Assembly: GCF_964222135.1 (NCBI RefSeq)
Contig: NZ_CAXQBR010000062.1
Location: forward strand, 1-60,241
DNA length: 60,241 bases
Direction of reading: 5' to 3'
Source: Euzebya sp.
Lineage (GTDB): Bacteria; Actinomycetota; Nitriliruptoria; Euzebyales; Euzebyaceae
Made by a program: the position numbers and the translations under genes. How positions within the stretch are numbered: position 1 is the first letter of the stretch; every line of letters begins with the position of its first letter. A model generated the notes under the pieces. That model was given only the letters and a program-made list of their open reading frames with translations, was not told the DNA's origin and did not search any database. This document shows, piece after piece, positions 39,228 through 47,879 of the stretch.

Positions 39228-39686
39228 GTGGAGGACCTCGACACCGCAGACGAGTTCCTTGGCACCTACATGCACGCCATGGACGCCAAGGGCCGCTTGG
39301 TGTTGCCGGCCCCGCACCGCCAACTGCTGGAGGAGGGACGACTGGTCATGACGCTCGGCTTCGACAACTGCCTGGTCATCCACCCCATGCAGGACTGGCA
39401 GGAGGTCAGCTCCTCCCTCCGCTCGATGCAGCGCGGTGACCAGCACCAGCGGCGCATCGCCCGGGCGATCTTCTCGAACGCCTCCAAGCAGGAGCTCGAC
39501 AAGCAGGGGAGGGTCTCGATCCCGCCGAACCTGCGCGACGCCGTCCAGTTGACCAACGCCGTCGCGGTCATCGGGATGGGCACCCACATCGAGCTCTGGT
39601 CCGCCGAGGAGTGGGAGGCCGAGTCGGGGATCAGCCGCGACGCCTACACCAACACCAAGGGCGGCCTTGGGATCGGGAGCTTCTGA
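39228..39686 (+). CDS. mraZ: Transcriptional regulator MraZ
   Basis: 152 aa from the GTG at 39228, which has GGAAGGGAAG just upstream; a start further upstream would include the promoter. AbrB-like swapped-hairpin protein with two repeats: FLGTYMHAMDAKGRLVLPAPHRQ (residues about 10-32) and the second ASKQELDKQGRVSIPPNLRDAV (about 85-107), each with the DKxGR/DAKGR signature. Forms rings that bind TGGGN repeats in front of its own gene. First gene of the dcw cluster. The nine residues before FLGTY are a small N-terminal extension compared with the usual MFLGTY start. Confidence 0.92.
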   Translation: MEDLDTADEFLGTYMHAMDAKGRLVLPAPHRQLLEEGRLVMTLGFDNCLVIHPMQDWQEVSSSLRSMQRGDQHQRRIARAIFSNASKQELDKQGRVSIPPNLRDAVQLTNAVAVIGMGTHIELWSAEEWEAESGISRDAYTNTKGGLGIGSF

Positions 39687-39688
39687 CC

Positions 39689-39841
39689 ATGCAGCTCATG
39701 CACCGCCTCGGGTTCGTCGACATCGTCGACGGTGACGGCGCACCCGGTCACCTCATCCCCTCCAGCCGCGCCGCGTTCTGGCTGCCGCTGGCCGGGTCCG
39801 TGCTCATGTCGGGAGGGGTGGCACTGTGGCTGTTCAGCTGA
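39689..39841 (+). CDS. Small membrane protein between mraZ and rsmH
   Basis: 50 aa, ATG 2 bases after the mraZ stop. Polar N-terminal half with DGDGAPGH, then one hydrophobic segment FWLPLAGSVLMSGGVALWLF reaching the C-terminus. The strong GGAGGGG of the next gene lies inside it, and its end overlaps the proposed rsmH start by 16 bases. I know no named family; a single-pass peptide at this position may have a role in division or may be spurious. Confidence 0.5.
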   Translation: MQLMHRLGFVDIVDGDGAPGHLIPSSRAAFWLPLAGSVLMSGGVALWLFS

Positions 39842-41091
39842 CCGCCCCGTCCTGGGCGCCCCTCCGCACCCCGCGGCGTCCCGTCCGGGCCCGGATCCAC
39901 CCCCGAGTCATGGCCACCGCACCACACGACCCCGTCATGGTGGACCGCATCGTCGAGCTCCTCGCGGTGCCCGACGACCGGCCCGCCGTCATCGTCGACT
40001 GCACCCTCGGTGCGGGCGGCCACGCCGCGCGGCTGCTCGCCGCGAGCGGTGAGGGCACCCACCTGGTCGGCTTCGACCGCGACCCCGACGCCCTCGAGCT
40101 GGCCGGCCGGCGCCTGGCCGCCTACGGCACGCGGGTGACCCTGGTCCACGCGCCCTTCGACGAGTTCACCGCCCACGTGGCGCCCGTCGTCGCCGAGCAC
40201 GGACCCCTCATGGGCGTCCTGTACGACCTCGGCGTGTCGTCCATGCAGCTCGACACCCCCGGACGCGGGTTCAGCTTCCGCTCCTTCGGCCCGCTCGACA
40301 TGCGGATGGACCAGACGTCGTCGCTGACCGCCGCCCGGCTGGTCAACGACGCCAGCGAGGCCGAGCTCGAGCGCTACCTGCGCGACTACGGCGAGGAGCG
40401 CCACGCCGCCCGCATCGCGAAGGCGATCGTCGAGCACCGGCCGTTCACCTCGACCGTGGCCCTGGCCGACCTCGTCGCCCAGGCGATGCCCCGCGGCCAG
40501 CGCAAGGCCGACCGGGCCAAGGGCATCCACCCGGCGACGCGGACCTTCCAGGGCCTGCGCATCGCCGTCAACGCAGAACTCGACCGCTTCGGTGCCTCCC
40601 TTCCCCAGGCACTGGAGCTGCTCGCCCGCCCTGGCACCGTGAGCCAGGGTGCGCGCCCCGACGGGGTCGCGCCCGCCCCGGGATCTTCCCCCCGCTCGCC
40701 TGCGCCTTCCCCAGCAGACGAACGGGCCCGGGGCGGGCGCTCCTCCGCCGCGCGCGACGTCGAGTCACGCGGCGGGCGGATCGCCACGCTCTGCTACCAC
40801 AGCCTGGAGGACCGCATCGCCAAGCGGTTCTTCTCCGACGCGGCCGACGGCTGCATCTGCCCTCCGGGTCTCCCGGTGTGCGGCTGCGGCCGCGTCCCCC
40901 TCCTCACCGGGGTGACCCGACGCGCCGAGTCCCCCGACGCCGACGAGGTCGAGCGCAACCCGCGCTCCCGGTCGGCGCGCCTGCGCGTGGTCGAGCGCCT
41001 CGACGAGCGGAACCCGGACGACGTGGCCCCGGGCGACGTGGCCCCGGACGACGTGGACCCGGATGACGTGGACCCGGATGACCGGCCGTGA
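39826..41091 (+). CDS. rsmH: 16S rRNA (cytosine1402-N4)-methyltransferase
   Basis: 421 aa from the GTG at 39826, which has GGAGGGG upstream; the ATG at 39910 gives a more family-like start (MATAPHDPVMVDRIVELL). SAM-dependent methylation of C1402 in the decoding centre. Motifs: VDCTLGAGGHAARLL, GFDRDPDAL, YDLGVSSMQLDTPGRGFSF, MRMD, ATRTFQGLRIAVNAEL, and CYHSLEDRIAKRFF. Between LELLA and GGRIATLCYHSLEDR, where homologues have about two residues, there are about 45 extra residues rich in Ala, Pro, Arg and Ser, whose DNA carries a perfect 14-bp inverted repeat. The C-terminus ends with DDVxP pentapeptide repeats from four 15-bp tandem units (41017-41076). Confidence 0.92.
   Translation: MAVQLTAPSWAPLRTPRRPVRARIHPRVMATAPHDPVMVDRIVELLAVPDDRPAVIVDCTLGAGGHAARLLAASGEGTHLVGFDRDPDALELAGRRLAAYGTRVTLVHAPFDEFTAHVAPVVAEHGPLMGVLYDLGVSSMQLDTPGRGFSFRSFGPLDMRMDQTSSLTAARLVNDASEAELERYLRDYGEERHAARIAKAIVEHRPFTSTVALADLVAQAMPRGQRKADRAKGIHPATRTFQGLRIAVNAELDRFGASLPQALELLARPGTVSQGARPDGVAPAPGSSPRSPAPSPADERARGGRSSAARDVESRGGRIATLCYHSLEDRIAKRFFSDAADGCICPPGLPVCGCGRVPLLTGVTRRAESPDADEVERNPRSRSARLRVVERLDERNPDDVAPGDVAPDDVDPDDVDPDDRP
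40669..40740. repeat. Inverted repeat inside rsmH
   Basis: GCGCCCGCCCCGGG (40669-40682) and CCCGGGGCGGGCGC (40727-40740) are perfect reverse complements with 44 bases between. The 72-bp unit is a multiple of three and lies within the extra segment of the encoded methyltransferase. Confidence 0.75.
41017..41076 (+). repeat. 15-bp tandem repeats at the 3' end of rsmH
   Basis: Four 15-base units starting at 41017, 41032, 41047 and 41062, each coding for Asp/Gly-Asp-Val-Ala/Asp-Pro. They form an acidic disordered tail of the protein. Confidence 0.75.
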
Positions 41092-41618
41092 GCGCCCTCC
41101 CCTCGACCCCGCGCCGTGCCGGGGCCAGGACCGCGACCGCGCCGTCCCGCGTCCCACCCGGCCCGCGCCACCTCCGCGGACCAGCCGGGTCCGCCAGCGC
41201 CCCCGCCCGTCCGGGTGGGGCCGCCGCACCGGCTGAGCGGACCGCCCGGCGCCTCCGCGCCGTCCCGCCGGCGCCGGCCCGGCAGGTCGTCCCGACCTGG
41301 GCCTACAGCCTGGCCGCCTGCGTGGTGCTGGTGGCCGGGATCATCGGCATCGTCGCGCTGAACGCCCTCGCCGCCGAGGCGTCGTTCCAGGCGCGGGAGC
41401 TGGAGGCCGACATCTCCGCCGCGACCCTGCGCCACGACGACCTCGTCGCCGAGATCGCGGTGCTCGAAGCCCCGGAGCGGGTCCGCGACGTCGCCCGGAC
41501 CCAGCTCGGTCTCATCGAGCCCGAGCAGCCCGGCTTCCTGACCCTGGACCCCGCCGACCTGGTGCCCGAGGACCCGAAGCCCGCCGTCGGGCTCGGGTCG
41601 GCCGCGCCGCAGGGGTAG
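41088..41618 (+). CDS. ftsL: FtsL-like septum protein
   Basis: 175 aa, GTG start overlapping the rsmH stop by 4 bases. Long basic, proline/alanine-rich cytoplasmic N-terminus (about 68 residues), one membrane segment (YSLAACVVLVAGIIGIVALNAL, about 73-94), then a short extracytoplasmic coiled coil (ASFQARELEADISAATLRHDDL and AEIAVLEAPERVRDVARTQLGL). This is the FtsL/DivIC plan, and its position between rsmH and ftsI is that of ftsL. It would link FtsQ-type proteins to FtsW-FtsI. Sequence conservation in the family is too low for more certainty. Confidence 0.8.
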   Translation: MSALPSTPRRAGARTATAPSRVPPGPRHLRGPAGSASAPARPGGAAAPAERTARRLRAVPPAPARQVVPTWAYSLAACVVLVAGIIGIVALNALAAEASFQARELEADISAATLRHDDLVAEIAVLEAPERVRDVARTQLGLIEPEQPGFLTLDPADLVPEDPKPAVGLGSAAPQG

Positions 41619-41620
41619 CC

Positions 41621-43747
41621 GTGGCGTCGCCCCCGATCACCCGCCCCCCGCGCTCGTCGCGCCGGTCGGGCGGGGACGACCGCCTCGGCGGCTCCAACCC
41701 GCACAGCCCCCGCCGGCCACCACCCGGCCAAGGGTCTGCTGGCCCAGGGTCTGCTGGCCGAGGATCCGCCGGTCGCCCCGCCGCCGGTCCGGTGGCCGCG
41801 CGCAGACCCGCGCGCCGCCGCCCGCAGCCGTCGATCGGCCGCATGCTGGTCCTGGCGCTGTGGGACTCCCTGGCCCGCGCCCAGCAGCGCGCCCGGACCA
41901 GCCGCCGGCTGGTGGCCCTGCTGGCCGGCTACCTCGTGCTGACCCTGGTGATGGGGTGGCGGCTGGTCAGCGTGCAGCTCGTCGACGCCGAGGTCTACGC
42001 CGGCTGGGCCCACGCCCAGACCCAGCGCGAGGTCGCCCTGCCCGCGACCCGGGGGGCGCTGACGGACCGCGAGGGCGACCCGCTGGCGATGAGCCTGGCG
42101 GCGTCGACGATCTTCGCCAACCCGCCGGTGCTCGCCGAGGCGGGGATCGACCCGTACGTCATCGCCGACCGCCTGGCAGCCGTCGTGCCCGGCGCCGACC
42201 CCGAGCGGCTGGTCGAGTCGCTGACCAGCGACCGCTCGTTCGTCTACCTCGGCCGCCAGCTGCCACGCGACGTCGGTGAAGCCGTCATGGCCCTCGAGCT
42301 GCCCGGCGTCGGCGTGCTCGAGGAGCCGACGCGCGTCTACCCCGCCGACCGCATCGCGAGCCAGGTCATCGGCTGGGCGGGCCTGGACGGGGAGGGGCTG
42401 GCGGGGCTCGAGCTGCAGTACGAGGACGCCCTGGGCGGGGAGGACGGCACCCTCCGCCTCGAGGAGGCCCCCGGCGGCGTCGAGATCTCCGCCGCGCCCC
42501 GCGAGGTCCTGCCGGCCACCCCGGGCGTCGACGTCCGGCTGACGATCGACCGCGAGGTCCAGTTCGCCACCGAGGAGATCCTGGCCGACGCGGTCGAGTC
42601 CTACGAGGCGATCGGGGGATCGGCGGTGGTGATGGACACCGAGACCGGGGAGATCCTGGCGATGGCCAGCGTCCCCTCCGTCGCCCCGGACGAGTTCGCC
42701 GCCGCCGAGCCCTACGACCGCCGCAACCGCGCGCTCACCGACGTGTTCGAGCCCGGCAGCGTCAACAAGGTCATCGCCATCGCGGGGGCGCTCGAGGACG
42801 GCGTGGTCGACGCCGACCAGGGCTTCGACGTGCCCGCACAGATCTCGATCGGGCCCGAGACGTTCAGCGACTCCGAGCCGCACCCGACGGCCTGGTGGTC
42901 GACCCGCGACATCATCACCCGCTCCTCCAACGTCGGTACGATCCAGATCGCCCGGCAGCTGGGCGAGGAGCGGCTGTACGACTACGTGACCGACTTCGGG
43001 CTGGGCCAGCCGACCGGGCTGTCCTTCCCCGGGGAGTCCCGCGGCCTGCTCGCGCCCGTGTCGGAGTGGACGTCCTCGAGCCTGCCGACGATCGCCATCG
43101 GCCAGGGCGTCGCGGCGACCCTGGTCCAGACCGCGCAGGTGTTCGCCGTGATCGCCAACGACGGGGAGTACCGCGCCCCCAGCCTCGTGCAGGGCACCGT
43201 CGACGGAGACGGCGTGTTCACGCCCGCCGAGGAGCCCGAGCGGCGACAGGTCGTCTCGCCCGACACCGCCCGGACCGTCGCCGACATGCTGGTCCAGGTC
43301 GTCGAGGCGCCCGAGGGCACCGGCAACCTCGCCGCCGTCGACGGCTACCGCGTCGGCGGCAAGACCGGCACCGCGCAGAAGCCCAGCGAGACCAGCCGCG
43401 GCTACGAGGAGGGCGCCTACCTCGCGACCTTCGCCGGGTTCGCGCCGGTGGAGGACCCCCGCGTGGTCGTCGCGGTCATGCTGGACGAGCCGACCCCGTA
43501 CTACGGCGGCCTGTCGGCGGCCCCGACGTTCAGCCGGATCATGGAGTTCGCGCTCCGCGACCAGCGCATCCCACCTGCGGGGGGAGGGGTGCCGCTGCCC
43601 GCCGGCCACCGCCTCGGCAACTCGATGGCCGTCGACCGGATCCCCGTCCCCGAGCCGACCGCCCCCGAGGCGACCGAGCCCGAGGCGACCGAGCCTGAGG
43701 CGACCGAGCCCGACGCGGGCGCGGAGGTGGGTGGGGAGGGTGGCTGA
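41621..43747 (+). CDS. ftsI: Division transpeptidase FtsI (PBP3)
   Basis: 708 aa, GTG start 2 bases after ftsL. Class B penicillin-binding protein making septal peptidoglycan crosslinks. One membrane segment near residues 100-118, a pedestal domain, then the transpeptidase with the SxxK motif as S380-V-N-K383 in FEPGSVNKVI, SxN as S435-S-N437, and K581-T-G583 in GGKTGTAQK. The N-terminus has three GSAGx units from 15-bp tandem repeats (41732-41776), and the C-terminus three EATEP units from another 15-bp repeat (43666-43710), giving flexible ends. Serine before VNK is the acyl-enzyme nucleophile. Part of the dcw cluster. Confidence 0.94.
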   Translation: MASPPITRPPRSSRRSGGDDRLGGSNPHSPRRPPPGQGSAGPGSAGRGSAGRPAAGPVAARRPARRRPQPSIGRMLVLALWDSLARAQQRARTSRRLVALLAGYLVLTLVMGWRLVSVQLVDAEVYAGWAHAQTQREVALPATRGALTDREGDPLAMSLAASTIFANPPVLAEAGIDPYVIADRLAAVVPGADPERLVESLTSDRSFVYLGRQLPRDVGEAVMALELPGVGVLEEPTRVYPADRIASQVIGWAGLDGEGLAGLELQYEDALGGEDGTLRLEEAPGGVEISAAPREVLPATPGVDVRLTIDREVQFATEEILADAVESYEAIGGSAVVMDTETGEILAMASVPSVAPDEFAAAEPYDRRNRALTDVFEPGSVNKVIAIAGALEDGVVDADQGFDVPAQISIGPETFSDSEPHPTAWWSTRDIITRSSNVGTIQIARQLGEERLYDYVTDFGLGQPTGLSFPGESRGLLAPVSEWTSSSLPTIAIGQGVAATLVQTAQVFAVIANDGEYRAPSLVQGTVDGDGVFTPAEEPERRQVVSPDTARTVADMLVQVVEAPEGTGNLAAVDGYRVGGKTGTAQKPSETSRGYEEGAYLATFAGFAPVEDPRVVVAVMLDEPTPYYGGLSAAPTFSRIMEFALRDQRIPPAGGGVPLPAGHRLGNSMAVDRIPVPEPTAPEATEPEATEPEATEPDAGAEVGGEGG
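43666..43710 (+). repeat. 15-bp tandem repeats near the ftsI 3' end
   Basis: Three units of CGAGGCGACCGAGCC (third begins TGAGG) at 43666, 43681 and 43696, coding for an acidic EATEP repeat in the C-terminal tail of FtsI. Confidence 0.75.
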
Positions 43748-43762
43748 CCGCCGACGTCCCAC

Positions 43763-43842
43763 TAGCCTCGGCGCTGCCCGCGGTGTCCGTGTCCGACCGG
43801 GCGGTCGGCCTCCCCGGGTCCCGAGGGCACCGGCCGTATCCT
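43763..43842 (+). promoter_or_regulatory. Possible internal promoters before murE
   Basis: TAGCCT at 43763-43768 and TATCCT at 43837-43842 lie in the 160-bp gap between ftsI and murE, the longest gap within the front half of the dcw cluster. Each resembles the -10 boxes seen elsewhere; no -35 is convincing. An independent transcript for the mur genes is plausible. Confidence 0.35.
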
Positions 43843-43907
43843 CGGCGCGCCTGCGCCCCCACCTCCCACCCCGTGTCCACGCTCGCCACGGACTGGCGGT
43901 CCCCCCC

Positions 43908-45386
43908 GTGCCCGAACCCTCCACACCTGCCGACATCGCCACGGCGATCAGCCGGCGGACCGCCGGCGCCGCCCGCATCGTGGGGCATGGGGTGGCGGCG
44001 ATCACCGATGTCACCCACGACAGCCGGCAGGCCGGCCCCGGCGTGCTCTTCGCGGCTCGTCCCGGTGCGGTCAGCGACGGCCACGACTTCGCGGCGGCGG
44101 CCGTCGCGGCGGGGTCGCCCGCGGTGCTGGTCGAGCGCGTGCTCGACGTCGCGGTGCCCCAGATCGTGGTCGACGACGTCGCGGAGGCGCTCGGCCACGC
44201 CGCGGCGGTCGTGCACGGCGACCCGACCGACGACATCGCCGTCCTCGGCGTCACCGGCACGAACGGCAAGACCACCACCACGTACCTGCTCGACGCGGTG
44301 TGGCGTGCCGCCGGGCACGTCACCGGTCTGATCGGCACCGTGGAGACCCGCGTCGCCGGCACCGCCGTGCCGGGCATCCGCACGACCCCCGAGGCGTCGG
44401 ACACCCAGCGCCTGCTCGCCCGGATGCGCCGCGAGGGCGTGACCGCGGCGTCGATGGAGGTGTCGAGCCACGGCCTCGCTCTCGGGCGCCTCAACGGCGT
44501 CCGCTTCGCCGCCGCGCTGTTCACCAACCTCAGCCAGGACCACCTCGACTTCCACGCCGACATGGAGGACTACTTCCGGGCGAAGGCCAGGCTGTTCACG
44601 CCCGGGTTCACCCCGATCGGCGTCGTCACCGTCGACGACCCGTGGGGCGCCCGGCTCGCGGAGCGCGCCGACGTGGAGGTGTGGACCCTGTCCCGTCGCG
44701 GCGGTGCGGACGTGACCGCCACCGACGTGGTCACGACCGCCGAGGGGGCGACGTTCACCGCCGACGTGCGCGGGTCGCGGCTGGCGGTCCGGATCGCCCT
44801 CCCCGGCGACTACAACGTCACCAACGCCCTCGGCGCCCTGGCGACGGCCCACGCCGCCGGCGTCCCCCTCGACGTGGCCGCGGAGGGCCTGGCGACCCTG
44901 CCCGGCGTCCCCGGCCGGATGGAGCGCGTCGACGTCGGCCAACCCTTCGGGGTGCTGGTGGACTACGCCCACAGCCCCGACTCCGTCGCCGGCGTCCTGG
45001 CGGCCGCCCGCGGTGTGGCCGAGGGGCGGGTCATCGTCGTGATCGGCTGCGGCGGGGACCGCGACGCCGCCAAGCGGCCGCTGATGGCCCGCGCCGCGGT
45101 CGCCGGCGCCGACGTGGCGATCCTGACCTCGGACAACCCCCGCAGCGAGGACCCCGAGGCGATCCTCGACGACATGGTCGCGGGCCTCGCCGACCCCTCC
45201 GCGGCGCGGCGGATCACCGACCGCGCCGAGGCCATCGCCGCGGCGGTCGGCGACGCCCGCCCCGGCGACGTGGTCGTCATCGCCGGCAAGGGGCACGAGC
45301 CGTACCAGGAGCTCGCCGACGGCCGCATCGACTTCGACGACCGCCTGGTGGCCCGCGCCGCCCTGGCGGGGAGGGTCGGGCGATGA
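43908..45386 (+). CDS. murE: UDP-MurNAc-tripeptide synthetase, meso-DAP-adding
   Basis: 492 aa from the GTG at 43908. Adds meso-diaminopimelate to UDP-MurNAc-L-Ala-D-Glu using ATP. Motifs: DSRQAGPGVLFAA, the ATP-binding GVTGTNGKTTTTYLL, SMEVSSHGLALGR, FTNLSQDHLDFH with the carbamylated Lys nearby (YFRAKARLF), and DYAHSPDSV. The specificity motif DNPR (409-412) indicates meso-DAP rather than lysine, which agrees with the dap genes in this window. Its stop overlaps murF by 4 bases. The open frame extends upstream to 43731, but only the part after 43908 is family-like. Confidence 0.94.
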   Translation: MPEPSTPADIATAISRRTAGAARIVGHGVAAITDVTHDSRQAGPGVLFAARPGAVSDGHDFAAAAVAAGSPAVLVERVLDVAVPQIVVDDVAEALGHAAAVVHGDPTDDIAVLGVTGTNGKTTTTYLLDAVWRAAGHVTGLIGTVETRVAGTAVPGIRTTPEASDTQRLLARMRREGVTAASMEVSSHGLALGRLNGVRFAAALFTNLSQDHLDFHADMEDYFRAKARLFTPGFTPIGVVTVDDPWGARLAERADVEVWTLSRRGGADVTATDVVTTAEGATFTADVRGSRLAVRIALPGDYNVTNALGALATAHAAGVPLDVAAEGLATLPGVPGRMERVDVGQPFGVLVDYAHSPDSVAGVLAAARGVAEGRVIVVIGCGGDRDAAKRPLMARAAVAGADVAILTSDNPRSEDPEAILDDMVAGLADPSAARRITDRAEAIAAAVGDARPGDVVVIAGKGHEPYQELADGRIDFDDRLVARAALAGRVGR

Positions 45387-46768
45387 TCCCCCTCGACCTC
45401 GACCAGGTCGCCGACGTCGTCGGCGGCCAGCTGGTGTCCGACAGCGGACGGCGGGTGACCGGCGTCTCGATCGACAGCCGGACCACCCGGCCCGGCGACC
45501 TGTTCGTCCCGCTGGCGGGGGAGCAGAGCGACGGCCACGACCACATCGCCGCGGCCGTCGAGGCGGGCGCGGCCGGGTTCCTCTGCGCCGAGGACCGCCC
45601 CGTGCCCGACGTCGACGGCGGCATCGTCGTGGACGACCCCCTCGACGCGCTCACCGGGCTGGGGGCCTGGGTGCGGGACACCGTCGACCCCGTCGTGGTG
45701 GCGGTGACCGGGTCGAACGGCAAGACCACGACCAAGGACCTGGCCGCGGCCGCGATCGGCACGGACAAGGTCACCGTCGCGAACCCCGGCTCGTTCAACA
45801 ACGAGATCGGCCTGCCCCTCACCCTCTGCCTGCTGACCGCCGAGACCGAGGTGCTGGTCTGCGAGATCGGCGCCCGCGGGATCGGGCACATCGCCTCGGT
45901 CATGCCGCTCCTCCGGCCGGACGTCGCGATCGTCACCACGGTCAGCGGCGCGCACATCGGCGAGTTCGGCAGCCTCGAGGCGATCGTCGAGGCGAAGACC
46001 GAGCTGGTCACCGGCCTGGTCGACGACGGCGTCGCGATCCTGAACGCCGACGTGCCCGCCGTGGCCGGGATGGCCGCCGCCGCGCCGGGCCGGGTCGTCA
46101 CCTTCGGCCTCGACGCGAACGCCGACCTGCACCCCGACGCGGTGGAGTGGGACGACACCGCCACCGCCACGATGACCGTGCGCGGCACCTCCGTCCGCCT
46201 GCCCCGGCCCGGCGTGCACCAGGTCACCAACGCCCTGGCGGCGCTGGCCGCGGCGATCGAGGTCGGAGTGCCGCTCGAGGTCGCCGCACCGGGGCTGGCG
46301 GCCGCCGGGGTGTCGCGGTGGCGCATGGACGTCAGCCGGACCGACGCGGACGTCACGATCATCAACGACGCGTACAACGCGAACCCGGACTCGACCGTCG
46401 CCGCGATCGAGACCCTCGCCCGCGTCCGCACCGACGGGCGCCGCTTCGCCGTGCTCGGCTACATGGCCGAGCTGGGGGAGGAGACCGGGCCGGGCCACCG
46501 CCGGGTCGGCGCCCAGCTGGCGCACGCCGGGATCGACGGCGTCATCGTGGTCGAGGCGCGGGCGGGCGCGATCGCCGACGGGGCGCGCGAGGCCGGGTTC
46601 ACCGGTGAGATCGTGACCGTGCCCGACGTCGGCGAGGCCGGCGACGCCATCGAGCGGCGGGTCACGGCCGGCGATGTCGTCCTGGTGAAGGCCAGCCGCT
46701 CGGTCGGGCTCGAGCGGGTCGCCGACGCCCTCACCGCCGCCCACCGCGACGAGGACCCCGGCGCATGA
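45383..46768 (+). CDS. murF: UDP-MurNAc-tripeptide D-alanyl-D-alanine ligase
   Basis: 461 aa, ATG overlapping murE by 4 bases. Adds the D-Ala-D-Ala dipeptide, completing the cytoplasmic precursor. GVSIDSRTTRPGDLFVPLAG, AVTGSNGKTTTKDLAAAAI, NPGSFNNEIGLPLTL, EIGARGIGHIASV, and the C-terminal INDAYNANPDSTVAAIETL and GYMAELGEE are all standard. Stop overlaps mraY by 4 bases. Confidence 0.95.
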   Translation: MIPLDLDQVADVVGGQLVSDSGRRVTGVSIDSRTTRPGDLFVPLAGEQSDGHDHIAAAVEAGAAGFLCAEDRPVPDVDGGIVVDDPLDALTGLGAWVRDTVDPVVVAVTGSNGKTTTKDLAAAAIGTDKVTVANPGSFNNEIGLPLTLCLLTAETEVLVCEIGARGIGHIASVMPLLRPDVAIVTTVSGAHIGEFGSLEAIVEAKTELVTGLVDDGVAILNADVPAVAGMAAAAPGRVVTFGLDANADLHPDAVEWDDTATATMTVRGTSVRLPRPGVHQVTNALAALAAAIEVGVPLEVAAPGLAAAGVSRWRMDVSRTDADVTIINDAYNANPDSTVAAIETLARVRTDGRRFAVLGYMAELGEETGPGHRRVGAQLAHAGIDGVIVVEARAGAIADGAREAGFTGEIVTVPDVGEAGDAIERRVTAGDVVLVKASRSVGLERVADALTAAHRDEDPGA

Positions 46769-47805
46769 GGCTGATCCTCATCGCCCTCGCGGTGTCGCTG
46801 GTGCTGTCCCTGGTCGGCACCCCGCTCGTGATCCGGTTCTTCCGGGCGCGGGAGCTCGGGCAGCTGATCCGCGACGACGGACCCCAGAGCCACCAGACCA
46901 AGCGCGGCACCCCGACGATGGGCGGCGCGGCGATCATCATCGCCGCGGTCATCGCCTACACCGTCGCGGTGCTGGTCGCCGGTCGGCTCGACTCCGCCGG
47001 CGGGCTGCTCGCGATGGGCACCTTCGCGGGGATGGGGACCGTCGGGTTCCTCGACGACCTCATCAAGCTCCGCAACCAGCGGAACCTGGGCCTGACGAAG
47101 ACCGCCAAGTTCGGCGGGCAGGCCCTGGTCGCGATCGCGTTCGCGTTCGGGGCCCAGTACGTCGCCGAGACGTCCACCCAGCTGTCGTTCATCGGCCCCC
47201 TGTCGCTCGACTTCGGGCCGGTGCTGTTCCCGGTGTTCTGCTTCGTGATCCTGTCGGCGACGTCGAACGCGGTGAACCTGACCGACGGGCTCGACGGGCT
47301 GGCCGCCGGTGTCAGCGCGATGGTGTTCGGCGCGTACACGATCATCGCGTTCTGGATCTTCCGCCACCAGCTCGACTACACGACCGAGGCGTGGATCCAC
47401 GCCGACACCCTGGCGATCGCTGCGGCGTCGGCGATGGGCGCGACGCTCGGGTTCCTGTGGTGGAACGCCCACCCCGCCAAGATCTTCATGGGGGACACCG
47501 GATCCCTCGCCATCGGCGGGATGCTCGCGGCCCTGTCGGTGCTGACCGAGACCGAGCTGCTCCTCATCATCATCGGCGGGCTGTTCGTGGCGGAGACGGT
47601 CAGCGTGATCCTCCAGATCGCGTTCTTCCGGCTGGGCGGTGGGCGCCGGCTGTTCAAGATGGCGCCGTTCCACCACCACTTCGAGCAGGTCGGCTGGCAC
47701 GAGAACCAGGTCATCGTCCGGTTCTGGATCATCGGCGGGCTGTGCACCGCCTTCGGCCTCGGCCTGTTCTACGCCGAGTACCTCGCACGGGCGGGGAGCG
47801 GCTGA
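46765..47805 (+). CDS. mraY: Phospho-MurNAc-pentapeptide translocase
   Basis: 346 aa, ten membrane helices. Transfers phospho-MurNAc-pentapeptide to undecaprenyl phosphate to make lipid I. Family signatures: QSHQTKRGTPTMGGAAII, FLDDLIKLRNQRNLGLT with the catalytic aspartates, NLTDGLDGLAAG, FMGDTGSLAIGGM, and MAPFHHHFEQVGWHENQVIVRFW. Overlaps murF by 4 bases. In most bacteria murD would follow; here the next recognisable gene is ftsW, 73 bases on. Confidence 0.95.
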   Translation: MRLILIALAVSLVLSLVGTPLVIRFFRARELGQLIRDDGPQSHQTKRGTPTMGGAAIIIAAVIAYTVAVLVAGRLDSAGGLLAMGTFAGMGTVGFLDDLIKLRNQRNLGLTKTAKFGGQALVAIAFAFGAQYVAETSTQLSFIGPLSLDFGPVLFPVFCFVILSATSNAVNLTDGLDGLAAGVSAMVFGAYTIIAFWIFRHQLDYTTEAWIHADTLAIAAASAMGATLGFLWWNAHPAKIFMGDTGSLAIGGMLAALSVLTETELLLIIIGGLFVAETVSVILQIAFFRLGGGRRLFKMAPFHHHFEQVGWHENQVIVRFWIIGGLCTAFGLGLFYAEYLARAGSG

Positions 47806-47879
47806 TGGCGAGCACGCGAGCGATCAGGCGACAGGCCGGGGGGCGACCCCGGCGCGCCAGCGCGGGGGTCGGGCTCTGA
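47805..47879 (+). other. 24-codon micro-ORF in the place of murD
   Basis: An ATG overlapping the mraY stop (TGATG) opens a frame of 24 codons whose TGA overlaps the ftsW ATG in the same way. Its first 25 bases nearly repeat the ftsW start region: GGCGAGCACGCGAGCGA here against GGCGATCACGCGAGCGA after the ftsW ATG. It encodes a basic peptide rich in Arg, Gly and Ala. It may be a leader that couples translation, or the scar of a deletion or duplication where murD normally lies. Confidence 0.4.
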
